From SZUA-365 sp034002405 (GTDB lineage: Bacteria > Bacteroidota > Ignavibacteria > SZUA-365): a DNA stretch of 64,000 nt. The number at the start of each line of letters is the position of its first letter. Positions within the stretch are counted from its first letter, which is position 1. Positions 37,405 through 46,034 of the stretch are shown piece after piece. The translations under genes and the position numbers were made by a program. The stretch is from the NCBI GenBank assembly GCA_034002405.1, contig JAVFAS010000003.1, positions 1 to 64,000 of the forward strand, written 5' to 3'. Under the pieces are notes generated by a model, which saw only the letters and a program-made list of their open reading frames with translations, was not told where the DNA came from and searched no databases.

Positions 37405-38349
37405 TTATTCGATTCCCTGCGCCGCGAGCCAGCGTTCGGCGTCGATGGCGGCGGTGCATCCGCTTCCCGCGGCGGTGATGGCCTGCCGGTAGACATGATC
37501 CTGCACATCTCCACAGGCGAAGACGCCGTCGATGTTCGTGTAGGAACTGCGTCCTTGCGGGATGAGATACCCGCTTTCATCCATCTCGAGAATTCCGGCG
37601 AACAGATCGGTGTTGGGGCGATGGCCGATGCCCATGAACAAACCGTCAAGCCGGAGTTCCTCCAGCGCGCCGGTCTGCGTATTCTTGAGAATGACATGGG
37701 TCATTTTCTTGATACCATGCTCCTCGACGCCCATGATATCCTCGACCGCGCTGTTCCATTTGAACACGATCTTCTCGTTTTTCATCGCCCGCTCCGCCAT
37801 GATTTTCGAGGCGCGCAGTTCATCACGGCGATGGATGACGGTGACGCGCGAGGCGAATTTCGTCAGATACAGCGCCTCTTCCATCGCGGTGTCGCCACCA
37901 CCGACCACGGCGACTTCCAAGCCACGGAAGAAAAACCCATCACAGGTGGCGCAGGCGGAGACACCATAGCCCATGAACTCCTTCTCGCTTTCGAGCCCGA
38001 GCAGCTTGGCGCTGGCACCGGTGGAGACAATCACCGCATCCGCGGTGTAGGTCTCGTCTCCGACGAAAACCTTGAAGGGCCGCTGCGAGAAATCCACACC
38101 CGTCACATGGGAATACTTGCTTTCCGCGCCGAAACGATGGGCCTGCTTGCGCATTTCGTCCATCAGTTCCGGTCCGGTGATCCCTTTCGGGAAGCCGGGA
38201 TAATTCTCCACTTCAGTGGTGATGGTCAATTGCCCGCCGGGCTGGTTGCCTTCGAAGACAAGCGGCGCGAGATTCGCGCGGCCGGTGTAGAGCGCCGCGG
38301 TGAGTCCGGCTGGTCCGGAACCGATGATGATGACTTTCCGATGTTCCAT
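37405..38349 (-). CDS. trxB: Thioredoxin reductase
   Basis: FAD flavoprotein that passes electrons from NADPH to thioredoxin. The 314-residue protein has the N-terminal FAD site (IIIGSGPAGLTAALY), the redox-active disulfide CATC in SACATCDGFFF, the NADPH site (VVGGGDTAMEEALYL, with RRD for the 2'-phosphate) and the C-terminal FAD motif FACGDVQDHVYRQ. GAGAGGAAC precedes the ATG. It is the last gene of the redox operon, 36 bases after queG, and is followed by a strong terminator. The same fold could serve bacillithiol-disulfide reductase (Bdr), but Bdr lacks the CATC pair, so TrxB is preferred. Confidence 0.94.
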   Translation of the reverse strand: MEHRKVIIIGSGPAGLTAALYTGRANLAPLVFEGNQPGGQLTITTEVENYPGFPKGITGPELMDEMRKQAHRFGAESKYSHVTGVDFSQRPFKVFVGDETYTADAVIVSTGASAKLLGLESEKEFMGYGVSACATCDGFFFRGLEVAVVGGGDTAMEEALYLTKFASRVTVIHRRDELRASKIMAERAMKNEKIVFKWNSAVEDIMGVEEHGIKKMTHVILKNTQTGALEELRLDGLFMGIGHRPNTDLFAGILEMDESGYLIPQGRSSYTNIDGVFACGDVQDHVYRQAITAAGSGCTAAIDAERWLAAQGIE

Positions 38350-38385
38350 GTTCCTCTCGATGTCCAGTGTGCTGAATCGTTCGTT

Positions 38386-39345
38386 TCAATCTGTATGTGA
38401 TTCACGCTGCGCCAAAAGGGTTCGGGCATTCCTGCGAAAGCCGTCGGGCTTGGCCCGTTTGACCGGACTCTTCCGAAAGCGCGCGCGGAACTCCTCATCG
38501 CGGATCTCGGCGGCCTCCTCGATCCCGATGACGAGATTTTCCGGACGCGGCGCGAACGCCGCCTCCGCTGACGGCTGGGCGAAGGAGTTCCACGGACATA
38601 CATCCTGACAGATATCGCATCCGAAGATCCAATTCCGGAAATCCGCTTCCCGCGAGGCCGCGGGATGCTCGCCGCGATGCTCGATGGTGAGATACGAGAT
38701 ACACCGGGCCGAGTCGACCACCGCTGGCGCGACGATGGCCTGTGTCGGACAGGCGTCGAGACAGCTCGTGCACGTGCCGCAATAGTCCTCGATCGGCGTG
38801 TCATACGCAAGCGCGACGGTGGTGAGAATTTCCCCGAGGAAAATCCACGACCCGTGATCGCGCGTGATCACCATGGCATTTTTCCCCAGCCACCCGATTC
38901 CCGCCCGCACGGCCCACGCCTTGTCCATCACCGGAGCGGTATCGACAACGCGGCGTGTGCGCGCGTCCGGTTTCTCCTGCTGAATGAATTCCTCGAGCGC
39001 GGCGAGTCGGCCGGACATGAGGTCGTGATACTCATCGCCCCATGCGTAACGGGAGATGCGCGCGACGGTGGGATCGGTGGCATGCGGGACCGGATGATAA
39101 TAGTTCATCGCAACGGAAATCACCGACCGAGCGCCCTCGAGCACAAGGCGGGGATCGGCGCGACGGGCGGGATCGCGTGCGATCCATTCCATCCCGGCGT
39201 GGTACCCCCGCGCGAGCCAATCCTCGAGGCCTTCCCGTTCGATGTCGAGGGCCTCGGCCCGCGCGACACCGACGTGGGAGAAACCAAGTCGGAAGGCCTC
39301 GCGGCGGATGCGGTCCGTGCATGTTTCACCACTGGTCACCACCAT
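38386..39345 (-). CDS. queG: Epoxyqueuosine reductase
   Basis: Cobalamin and iron-sulfur enzyme for the last step of queuosine formation on tRNA. The 319-residue protein has the N-terminal catalytic domain (FSHVGVARAEAL, HAGMEWIARDPARRADPRLVL, ARISRYAWGDEYHD, VDTAPVMDKAWAVRAGIGW) and two 4Fe-4S motifs: CGTCTSCLDACP (about residues 178-189) and CDICQDVCPWN. It is shorter than forms with a C-terminal HEAT repeat. The start overlaps the Rieske gene by ten bases, so the two are translated together. Confidence 0.94.
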   Translation of the reverse strand: MVVTSGETCTDRIRREAFRLGFSHVGVARAEALDIEREGLEDWLARGYHAGMEWIARDPARRADPRLVLEGARSVISVAMNYYHPVPHATDPTVARISRYAWGDEYHDLMSGRLAALEEFIQQEKPDARTRRVVDTAPVMDKAWAVRAGIGWLGKNAMVITRDHGSWIFLGEILTTVALAYDTPIEDYCGTCTSCLDACPTQAIVAPAVVDSARCISYLTIEHRGEHPAASREADFRNWIFGCDICQDVCPWNSFAQPSAEAAFAPRPENLVIGIEEAAEIRDEEFRARFRKSPVKRAKPDGFRRNARTLLAQRESHTD

Positions 39346-39683
39346 GGTTCGATATCCTCCGCCGGCAGTGAAATCAGGACGTCACGGCCATCGATGCGCG
39401 TCTCGTATTTCGTCAGGCGGCTGGACGAATGCACGTGCTTTCCCGTTGCCAGATCGAATTGCCAGCCATGCATCGGACAGGTCACGACCGTTCCGTCAAG
39501 CTCCCCTTCGTCCAGTACCGGGATATGCTGATGGGGACAGAGATTCTCCACGGCATACACGACACCCTGGATGAGAAAGACGGCGATGTCCCGTCCCTCC
39601 ACGGAAACGCTGCGTCCACGTCCCTCGTGCAGCGCATCGAGCGTCGTGATTTTGATGAATGCCGGTGAGTTGTGCTCAACCAC
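39336..39683 (-). CDS. Small Rieske [2Fe-2S] protein
   Basis: A 115-residue soluble protein made of a single Rieske domain. The cluster ligands are CPHQH (about residues 49-53) and CPMHGW (about 69-74). It resembles NirD-type or oxygenase-associated ferredoxins (LDALHEGRGRSVSVEG at the start, FDLATGKHVHSS after the second box). It probably carries electrons for a neighbouring enzyme, but the partner is not clear. It overlaps queG by ten bases and begins 21 bases after the MBL gene. Confidence 0.9.
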   Translation of the reverse strand: MVEHNSPAFIKITTLDALHEGRGRSVSVEGRDIAVFLIQGVVYAVENLCPHQHIPVLDEGELDGTVVTCPMHGWQFDLATGKHVHSSSRLTKYETRIDGRDVLISLPAEDIEPWW

Positions 39684-39704
39684 GGGAGTGCACGCGATGG
39701 TGGG

Positions 39705-40601
39705 TCAGGAACCCAGGATGTCGGAAAGCCGCCCAGCCTTGCCGAGACGGAAACCCCGGTCGGTCCGCAACACGGTCGCGGCTTCGACGGCGCGATCATG
39801 CTCGAACACCAACACATCACCCCGCGCCGCGGTGTCGGATAACACGGTGTTTTTCTCCTCGAGCGTGACCAGGGGTTGGAGATCGTAGCCCATGATCCAC
39901 GGGCCCGGGACATGCGCGTGCATGGGGACGAGATCACCCGCGAACAACAGGGCGCGATCGCCGTCATGCAGGCGCACCAGCTGCTGTGCGAAGGTGTGTC
40001 CATCGACGATATGCAGGGACAGATCGCCGAGAATTTCCTCCGGACCATCGAGGAGCTGCAGTCGTCCGGCATCGTGAATCGGGAGATAATTGTCGGGAAT
40101 GAAACTCGCACGATCACGCTCCGACGGATGCTGTGCCCATTCCCAGTGCCGCTTCTGCAGGTAGTGGGTGGCGCGGGGAAACAGCAGCGAGAGCGTATCG
40201 TCCTCGCGCAGCACGCATCCGCCCGCATGGTCGAAATGCAGATGGGTGAGAATCACGTCCGTGACATCCTCCGGCGCGACACCGATGGCCGCGAGTCCGC
40301 CGGCCAGGGAATGCACGCGGAAATCCACGGCGAATATCTCATGAGATTTCGCGTTGTCCTTGTGTCCCATCCCGGTGTCGACAAGCACCACGCGATCGCC
40401 GCGACGCAGGCACAGCACACGCATCGTCATGTCGATGCGGTTCTGTTCGTCCGCCGGATTCGATTTCTGCCACAAATTCTTCGGCACGACACCAAACATC
40501 GCGCCCCCGTCCAGCTTGAAATCGCCCGTGACGACACAGTCGACCTGCCAGGATCCAAAACGCAGCGAGGAACCTGGAGGAGTTGGCATATCCGTGGTCA
40601 T
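39705..40601 (-). CDS. MBL-fold metallo-hydrolase (YtnP/lactonase-like)
   Basis: A 298-residue protein with the dinuclear zinc site THLHFDHAGG (HxHxDH), a His in IVDGHTFAQQLV, Asp in LFAGDLVPMHA and final His in FEHDRAV. The N-terminal NLWQKSNPADEQNRIDMTMR block is typical of the MBL branch that includes YtnP-type lactonases, but the real substrate is unknown; thioester or lactone hydrolysis are both possible. It starts three bases after the ferredoxin stop and is part of the redox operon, which may point to a thiol-linked substrate. Confidence 0.87.
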   Translation of the reverse strand: MTTDMPTPPGSSLRFGSWQVDCVVTGDFKLDGGAMFGVVPKNLWQKSNPADEQNRIDMTMRVLCLRRGDRVVLVDTGMGHKDNAKSHEIFAVDFRVHSLAGGLAAIGVAPEDVTDVILTHLHFDHAGGCVLREDDTLSLLFPRATHYLQKRHWEWAQHPSERDRASFIPDNYLPIHDAGRLQLLDGPEEILGDLSLHIVDGHTFAQQLVRLHDGDRALLFAGDLVPMHAHVPGPWIMGYDLQPLVTLEEKNTVLSDTAARGDVLVFEHDRAVEAATVLRTDRGFRLGKAGRLSDILGS

Positions 40602-40604
40602 CGA

Positions 40605-40937
40605 TCAGCGGCCGATTTCGTCGAGATATTTCACCTTTGCGAGCAGCTGCTCTTTCGTCTCGACATGTTTCGGATCGGGCAGGCAACAATCGACCGGACA
40701 CACCGCCGCGCATTGCGGTTCGTCATGGAAGGTCTCGCATTCGGTGCACTTGTCCGGCACGATGTAGAAAAAGTCCGCCGACCAGAATCCCTCGGCACCG
40801 GCGGGCGATGCGTCGCCCTCGCCATAGGTCTTTCCCCCGAGTTCCCAAGACGCGCCGCCTTCATAAATCGCCGTATTCGGGCATTCCGGCTCGCATGCAC
40901 CGCAGTTGATGCACTCGTCGGTTATGTAGATTGCCAT
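40605..40937 (-). CDS. Dicluster 4Fe-4S ferredoxin
   Basis: A 110-residue electron carrier of the Alvin/Azotobacter type. The first motif is CINCGACEPECP (with a partner Cys in the second half) and the second is CTECETFHDEPQCAAVCP, where the usual CxxC is expanded by eight residues. A 25-residue insert (GEGDASPAGAEGFW) separates the halves and the tail is helical (KEQLLAKVKYLDE). AGGAGATATTCAG precedes ATG 40937. It opens the five-gene operon ferredoxin-MBL-Rieske-queG-trxB and could supply electrons to QueG, which needs two per turnover (inference). Confidence 0.93.
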   Translation of the reverse strand: MAIYITDECINCGACEPECPNTAIYEGGASWELGGKTYGEGDASPAGAEGFWSADFFYIVPDKCTECETFHDEPQCAAVCPVDCCLPDPKHVETKEQLLAKVKYLDEIGR

Positions 40938-41003
40938 CTGAATATCTCCTGTATAATAATGTGCGTCTTCTGCTCCAAACGAATTCGTTCGAGCGACCAT
41001 GAC

Positions 41004-41034
41004 GAAAAGTACGATCTTTCCGGTGCCGAGGCAA
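41004..41034 (-). promoter_or_regulatory. Bacteroidota-type promoter of the ferredoxin-trxB operon
   Basis: Minus strand: TTGC (41034-41031), exactly 19 bases, TACTTTTC (41011-41004). The leader is about 60 bases. Confidence 0.6.
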
Positions 41035-41075
41035 TCCCGGCGGGGCCATCCCGGCGGGATCCGCGGCACGGCACC
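41022..41075. promoter_or_regulatory. Possible operator between divergent ferredoxin and bshC promoters
   Basis: A direct repeat ATCCCGGCGGG (41034-41044 and 41048-41058, centres 14 bases apart) lies inside an inverted repeat GGTGCCG/CGGCACC (41022-41028 and 41069-41075). It overlaps the -33 end of the ferredoxin promoter and ends 24 bases before the -33 element of bshC. Confidence 0.4.
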
Positions 41076-41098
41076 TCACGACATCCCCGGGGTTCTCC

Positions 41099-41129
41099 TT
41101 GCCAGTGCGACGGCGCGCACGTATATTTC
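41099..41129 (+). promoter_or_regulatory. Bacteroidota-type promoter of bshC
   Basis: TTGC (41099-41102), exactly 19 bases, TATATTTC (41122-41129), 27 bases before the start codon. Confidence 0.6.
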
Positions 41130-41156
41130 CTTTTTTCACGCAACAGACGCACATTC

Positions 41157-42782
41157 ATGATCACGCTCCCCTTCTCCGCGCTGCCGGGCACGCCGAAACT
41201 GTTTGTCGACTATGCCGAAAACCGCGCCGATGCATCAAATTATTTCATGGGACATTTCGCCGACCTGATGGCATACGAGACGCATCTGCAGGCGCTCGAA
41301 CGGCGCAGTTATCTCCGGGAGCCGCTGTACGCGGCGCTGGTGGCGCAGAACAAGCGTTTCTTCGCCGGCGATGCGACATTCAGAAATCTCGAGTCACTGC
41401 GGTCACCGACCACCTTCGCGGTCGTGACCGGACAGCAGGTCGGATTGGGAAGCGGTCCGCTCTATACGATCTACAAGGCGCTGACGGCCGTGCAACTCGC
41501 GCGTTGGCTCACGGAGCAATTTCCCGCCTACTGTTTCGTGCCGGTGTTCTGGCTGGAGAGCGAGGACCACGATTTCCTCGAGATCAACCACATCGGCGTG
41601 ATCTCGACGGACAACGAGTTCCGCACCGTGCGCTACGCGCAGCCCGCCGAGGATGACGCACGCGACCTGCGTCCCGTCGCGCGGCGCGCGATCGATGCGC
41701 GCATCGAGGAGACCTTCACCGAACTTCGCGCACAGCTCCCGGCCACGGATTTCAGTGACGAGGTATTCCGGCTTCTCCGCAACGCCTACGCTCCCGGGAG
41801 CAGCCTGCAGCGCGCATTCGCGCAGCTGTTCCACGAACTGTATCCCGACGCGGGCGTCGTCTTTCTCGACCCGTCCGATCCGGCCGTCAAACAGCTGGCC
41901 ACGCCGGTAATCCTGCAGGAACTCGAGACCTTCCCCACCACGGGCGAGGAGGTGATCAAACGCAGCGCCGAACTCGAAGAACATTACCACGCGCAGATCA
42001 AACCCCGCGCGGTGAATCTGTTCATGCTGCACAAGGAGCATCGCTTTCCGATCGAGCCCTCCGAATACGGATTCTTCCTCAAGGGCACCCGGCAGCGCTT
42101 CACACGCGAGGAGTTGCTCGAAATCGCGGGTAATGAACCCGAGCGCTTCAGTCCGAATGTCCTGCTGCGGCCCATCATGCAGGATTTCCTCCTCCCCACG
42201 GCGGCGTATGTCGCCGGTCCGTCCGAGGTCTCGTACTTCGCGCAGTTGCAGCCGGCCTACGATCACTTCCAGGTGCCGATGCCCATCATCGTGCCGCGTG
42301 CCAGCATCACCCTCGTCGAACAGAAGGTCGACAAGGTGTTCCGGAAATTCGATCTTCCCTACGCGGCGATGTTTGTCGATGACGAGGATGCATGGAAAAT
42401 GGTGCGTGCCTCGGAACGCAGTACCGACAACTTCGATTTCAGCGCGTTTCACGCGCAGGTTTCGGACGTGATCGAGCGACTCCCCGCGATGGCGGCGGCG
42501 GAGCACGCGAACCTTCGCGGACCGGCGGAAAACACGCGCGCCGCGGTGCAACGCAGTCTCGCCGTCTTCGGAGAGAAGTTGCTGCAGCATCGCCGGCAAC
42601 ACGACGAGGTGCTCACGCGGCAGATCGAGAAGATGCACGTCTATCTCTTCCCCGAGGGAAAACCACAGGAGCGGCAGGTGAATCTTCTCACGTTCCTGAA
42701 CCGCTACGGACGGGATCTGCTCCCGCGTCTCGAGGACGCGTGTCAACCCTTCCCCGCCGAACACCGCCTGCTCTTCCTCTGA
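41157..42782 (+). CDS. bshC: Bacillithiol biosynthesis cysteine-adding enzyme
   Basis: Joins cysteine to glucosaminyl-malate, the last step of bacillithiol synthesis. The 541-residue length and blocks such as VVTGQQVGLGSGPLYTIYK, VPVFWLESEDHDFLEIN, VFLDPSDPAVKQL and YVAGPSEVSYFAQL are characteristic. A long coiled coil lies near residues 460-500. The start at 41157 (MITLPFSALPG) gives the normal N-terminus, although the frame remains open far upstream by chance. bshA and bshB are not in the window. It is divergent from the redox operon with which it may share an operator. Confidence 0.93.
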   Translation: MITLPFSALPGTPKLFVDYAENRADASNYFMGHFADLMAYETHLQALERRSYLREPLYAALVAQNKRFFAGDATFRNLESLRSPTTFAVVTGQQVGLGSGPLYTIYKALTAVQLARWLTEQFPAYCFVPVFWLESEDHDFLEINHIGVISTDNEFRTVRYAQPAEDDARDLRPVARRAIDARIEETFTELRAQLPATDFSDEVFRLLRNAYAPGSSLQRAFAQLFHELYPDAGVVFLDPSDPAVKQLATPVILQELETFPTTGEEVIKRSAELEEHYHAQIKPRAVNLFMLHKEHRFPIEPSEYGFFLKGTRQRFTREELLEIAGNEPERFSPNVLLRPIMQDFLLPTAAYVAGPSEVSYFAQLQPAYDHFQVPMPIIVPRASITLVEQKVDKVFRKFDLPYAAMFVDDEDAWKMVRASERSTDNFDFSAFHAQVSDVIERLPAMAAAEHANLRGPAENTRAAVQRSLAVFGEKLLQHRRQHDEVLTRQIEKMHVYLFPEGKPQERQVNLLTFLNRYGRDLLPRLEDACQPFPAEHRLLFL

Positions 42783-42812
42783 CCGCGATCGTCGCCGCCG
42801 TGGCGCGCGACA

Positions 42813-44879
42813 TTACCGCGGATAGCGTTCGATCGTCAGGCTGACCGTGCGATTGTAAAAGCGTCCTTCCTGCACATCATTCGAGAACACCGGTGCGGTC
42901 TCGCCGTGACCGATTCCCGTCACGCGATCCTGCGCGTCTTCGCCCAGACGCCGCAAGAGCACCGCGCGTACGGCATCGGCACGCTGCTGCGAGAGTTTCT
43001 GATTGTATTCCTCGCTGCCGATCGCGTCCGTGAAACCATTGACCGTGATGTGCGAACCGGCGGTGATGCGTGGATACACGAATTCCTCCATGATGCGCGC
43101 GTTTCGTTCACCCGGCTCGGCGACATCGAAGGGAAAAAGGATGAGACTGATTTTTTCCTTCGTGATGCCGTCGTCGGAGACGGAGATATTCTGGCGGCGC
43201 TCGCTGCGGACCTCCCGCACCTGCACGGGTATGCGATCACTCACGTCGCTGTCGCCCGCGCGATCGCGCACGGCCATGCGCAGGGTCAGGTCACCGTTGC
43301 TCGCGGGAAGGTGTCCCGCACGATTCCTCCAGTTCCATGTGATCTCGCGCTCCGTCTGGGCACCCTGACGCCGGTCGAATTCCTTCCCGTGCTGTTCGAC
43401 GGTGAGAATCCACGTGTCGAGTCCCTCCTCCGCCTCGATGGTTGGCCGGATCCGCAGCGCGGGCGGTGAAACGCCGGCGATGCGACGGAGGAAGGTGACG
43501 GGACGCAACAATTCCCATGAATCCGATGCGATCTCGACCCGTCGGTTCTCCGCCTGTCCGAGACTGTCGCGCGAGGACGACGGTACCGGCGGGAGGTCGC
43601 CGGTGCGCACGGTGATGCGCGTATCGTCGATTCCCCAGACCGTCCGCAGGTACTCCCGTACCGCCTGGGCGCGATCACGCGCGAGTGTCGCATTCTTCCG
43701 CTCCGTACCCGCGCCGTTGACATACCCACCCAGCGTGATCGTCGCCGCGGGCTGCGCGCGCATTCGACTCCCGATCACATTGAGCACGTTGTAGTAGAAA
43801 TCCAGCGCGCCGCCCTCGATCCCGCTTTCATCGAACGCATCGATCGCGGTGGGATGGAGCCGGACGTACCGGTCCGGAATGATGGCGGAGCCCTGTTCGA
43901 AGAACACATAATTCAGCAACGGGAAGGTCTCACGGATGATTTCCTCCTCCATCACGAGATTCGCGGCATCGACGGCGAGCGATACCGTCGGCGGTTGCTT
44001 GAATCGATAGGTGACCGTGTAGCCTTTCGCCACGATCTTGTTGGCGATCGCCTCGAAAATCCCCGACAGATCCTCCGCGTTCCGCGCCTGGAAATGTTCA
44101 CCGCCGGTCTGCGTCGCCAGATCGACGAGAAACTGATTGGCCTTGGTCAGATAGTCGATCGTGAAAAAGACCGTGCCGTATTTTTCTTCCCGCAGCGCCG
44201 TTTCCGCGGCCACCGCACTGCCCAGATCCTCGCCGTCGCTGAAGATGATGGCGAAGCTGCGGTCCACCGAACCGGTGTCGGCCGTGATTTGCTGGGAAAC
44301 CGCATAGACTCCATCATAGAGGTACGTATTCCGCGAGAGATTGCGCTCGAGGAGCAGTTTCGAGACGTACTCCGCCGCGCGCGGTTTGTCGGAGGTATAC
44401 GGCAAACGGATGAGGGGCAGCGGTTTTCCGTTGTATTCGAAGGGCGCCATGGCGAGATCTCCCTCGCGGAAGAACATCACCGCCACGCGCACCGCTGGTG
44501 AGAATGCGCGGATGGTCCGGTCGAGTGTTTCGCGCAGGAGACGCAGATGGGGACTCATCGACTGGCTGTTGTCGACCATGAACACGACGCGCATCACGGT
44601 GTTCTCCACCGCGGTGATCTCCTTCACACTAAGGATTTCTGCCTCTTTTTTTCCTTTGGTGATGCGGAAGTCCGCCGTGGTGAGTCCGGCGACATGCTCT
44701 CCCGCCGGATTGACCGGGGTCACGGTGAGAGTCGCCGGGGTTCCGTCGGTCACGCCCCGGATCTCGGCGCGCGCCACGGCGGGATGGATGCAGGACAGAT
44801 CCAGCGGCTGATCCATCTGGGCATGCAGCGGCACGGTGAACAGGTAGAACAGCAATGCGGCGAGCAAACGTGTGTTCAT
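42813..44879 (-). CDS. Exported VWA-domain protein with two OmpA-like domains
   Basis: A 688-residue envelope protein. Signal peptide to about residue 20 (VPLHAQ). An N-terminal beta-sandwich (about 35-90) precedes a VWA domain (about 95-290) with MIDAS residues D103, S105 and S107 in VFMVDNSQSMSP. An OmpA-like domain follows (about 345-470; TITLGGYVNGAGTERKN, RDRAQAVREYL, ENRRVEI), then a beta-rich linker and a second, C-terminal OmpA-like domain (about 570-688; GFTDAIGSEEYNQKLSQQRAD, NRTVSLTIE). Two peptidoglycan-type modules in one chain are uncommon. AGGAGG precedes ATG 44879. It lies at the end of the envelope cluster 47853-42813. Confidence 0.87.
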   Translation of the reverse strand: MNTRLLAALLFYLFTVPLHAQMDQPLDLSCIHPAVARAEIRGVTDGTPATLTVTPVNPAGEHVAGLTTADFRITKGKKEAEILSVKEITAVENTVMRVVFMVDNSQSMSPHLRLLRETLDRTIRAFSPAVRVAVMFFREGDLAMAPFEYNGKPLPLIRLPYTSDKPRAAEYVSKLLLERNLSRNTYLYDGVYAVSQQITADTGSVDRSFAIIFSDGEDLGSAVAAETALREEKYGTVFFTIDYLTKANQFLVDLATQTGGEHFQARNAEDLSGIFEAIANKIVAKGYTVTYRFKQPPTVSLAVDAANLVMEEEIIRETFPLLNYVFFEQGSAIIPDRYVRLHPTAIDAFDESGIEGGALDFYYNVLNVIGSRMRAQPAATITLGGYVNGAGTERKNATLARDRAQAVREYLRTVWGIDDTRITVRTGDLPPVPSSSRDSLGQAENRRVEIASDSWELLRPVTFLRRIAGVSPPALRIRPTIEAEEGLDTWILTVEQHGKEFDRRQGAQTEREITWNWRNRAGHLPASNGDLTLRMAVRDRAGDSDVSDRIPVQVREVRSERRQNISVSDDGITKEKISLILFPFDVAEPGERNARIMEEFVYPRITAGSHITVNGFTDAIGSEEYNQKLSQQRADAVRAVLLRRLGEDAQDRVTGIGHGETAPVFSNDVQEGRFYNRTVSLTIERYPR

Positions 44880-44927
44880 CTCCAACCTCCTTTCATCGAT
44901 GGTGGATCTCCGCACCCGGAACGATGC

Positions 44928-46022
44928 TCAGAGCTTGCGGTCCTTCCAGACCACACGACCGCCGAGCAGGACGGCAAACGGGAGCACGGTAACGTAGATC
45001 AGATAGTAGAGTTCGAACAAAGGGAAATAGCGATACAAATGCAGGAGTCGGAACTTCCGCAGCGATACCGCGAGAAGCGCGGCGTCACCGAGGATCTTTC
45101 CCGCCAGCGCGCCGATCCATGCCCAGACGGGAATCCCGAAAAACGGCAGGAGGATGATCGCCGCGTTCATCAGGAAACCGATGCTCATGATGGCGAAGCC
45201 GAGTTTGGGGATGTCCAGCCCCCCCCTCCCCCAGCGTTTCTTCTGGCGGAACAACTCCGTCAGGTTGGCGCAGGGTTCGCTCCAGACGAGGGCCGATGGA
45301 TTGACCGGATAACGGACCTTCCAGTCCGTTGTATACGCAATGGCCTTGAACAGGGCGAAATCCTCGGTGACACTGAACCCCACGCCCTGATAGCCGCCGA
45401 CATCCTCATAGGCTTGACGGCGGAAGGACATGTTGTTGCCCACCGCGCTGAGCGCATAGTTCCACCCCACGCCCGCCGATGCGATGGTCATCAGATAGGC
45501 CCAGTCGAGTGACTGCATGCCGGCGAACACCGAATCGGCACGGATCAGCGTGAAGCCGCAGACACAACCCGTGCGTGCGTCATAGCGCGCGACAGTCTCC
45601 TCGACCCACGCGGGCGGGACGACGCAATCCGCGTCGCTCGTGATGATGATCTCGCCCTTGCTCCGTGCGATGGCTTGTGTGATGGCGTTCGCCTTGCCGC
45701 GCAGACCATGAATGACCCCTTCGGTACGCATACCCTGCATGTGCGGAATGCGCGCGACCCACTGCGCGATGATCTCCGGTGTGCGATCGGTGGATTGGTC
45801 GTCAATGACAAGAATCTCCATCGGACCCTCGTAACGCAGGGCAGCCAGACTCTCGAGACAGCGTCCGATATTGTGCTCCTCGTTGCGCGCGGCGACGAGC
45901 ACCGAGACCGATGGACGATCCGTGACCGTCGGCACGCGGTCGGCACGGCGCGCACCGGTGTAGAAGATCAAGATCTTCAGCAGGTACAGCGCGAGCAGAA
46001 TACCAAGGAGGGTGACGAGCAC
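44928..46022 (-). CDS. Membrane-bound family 2 glycosyltransferase
   Basis: A 364-residue processive-type GT2 enzyme. One N-terminal membrane segment (MLVTLLGILLALYLLKILIF) and three C-terminal segments flank the catalytic domain. Catalytic features: SVLVAARNEEHNIG (nucleotide pocket), ILVIDDQSTD, SDADCVVPP (metal-binding DxD), SVTEDFALFK (base) and QKKRWGRGG (QxxRW acceptor motif). It should transfer a sugar from a nucleotide donor to a polymer or lipid on the cytoplasmic side; the sugar is unknown. It lies 12 bases after the deacetylase gene, which suggests polysaccharide synthesis and modification. Confidence 0.9.
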   Translation of the reverse strand: MLVTLLGILLALYLLKILIFYTGARRADRVPTVTDRPSVSVLVAARNEEHNIGRCLESLAALRYEGPMEILVIDDQSTDRTPEIIAQWVARIPHMQGMRTEGVIHGLRGKANAITQAIARSKGEIIITSDADCVVPPAWVEETVARYDARTGCVCGFTLIRADSVFAGMQSLDWAYLMTIASAGVGWNYALSAVGNNMSFRRQAYEDVGGYQGVGFSVTEDFALFKAIAYTTDWKVRYPVNPSALVWSEPCANLTELFRQKKRWGRGGLDIPKLGFAIMSIGFLMNAAIILLPFFGIPVWAWIGALAGKILGDAALLAVSLRKFRLLHLYRYFPLFELYYLIYVTVLPFAVLLGGRVVWKDRKL

Positions 46023-46034
46023 GGAATCTGTATC

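Noticed and set aside
39876..41156. Long open frame upstream of and in frame with bshC
   Set aside because: It runs antisense through the MBL and ferredoxin genes, whose protein motifs are unmistakable. bshC homology begins at 41157, so the rest is a high-GC chance frame.
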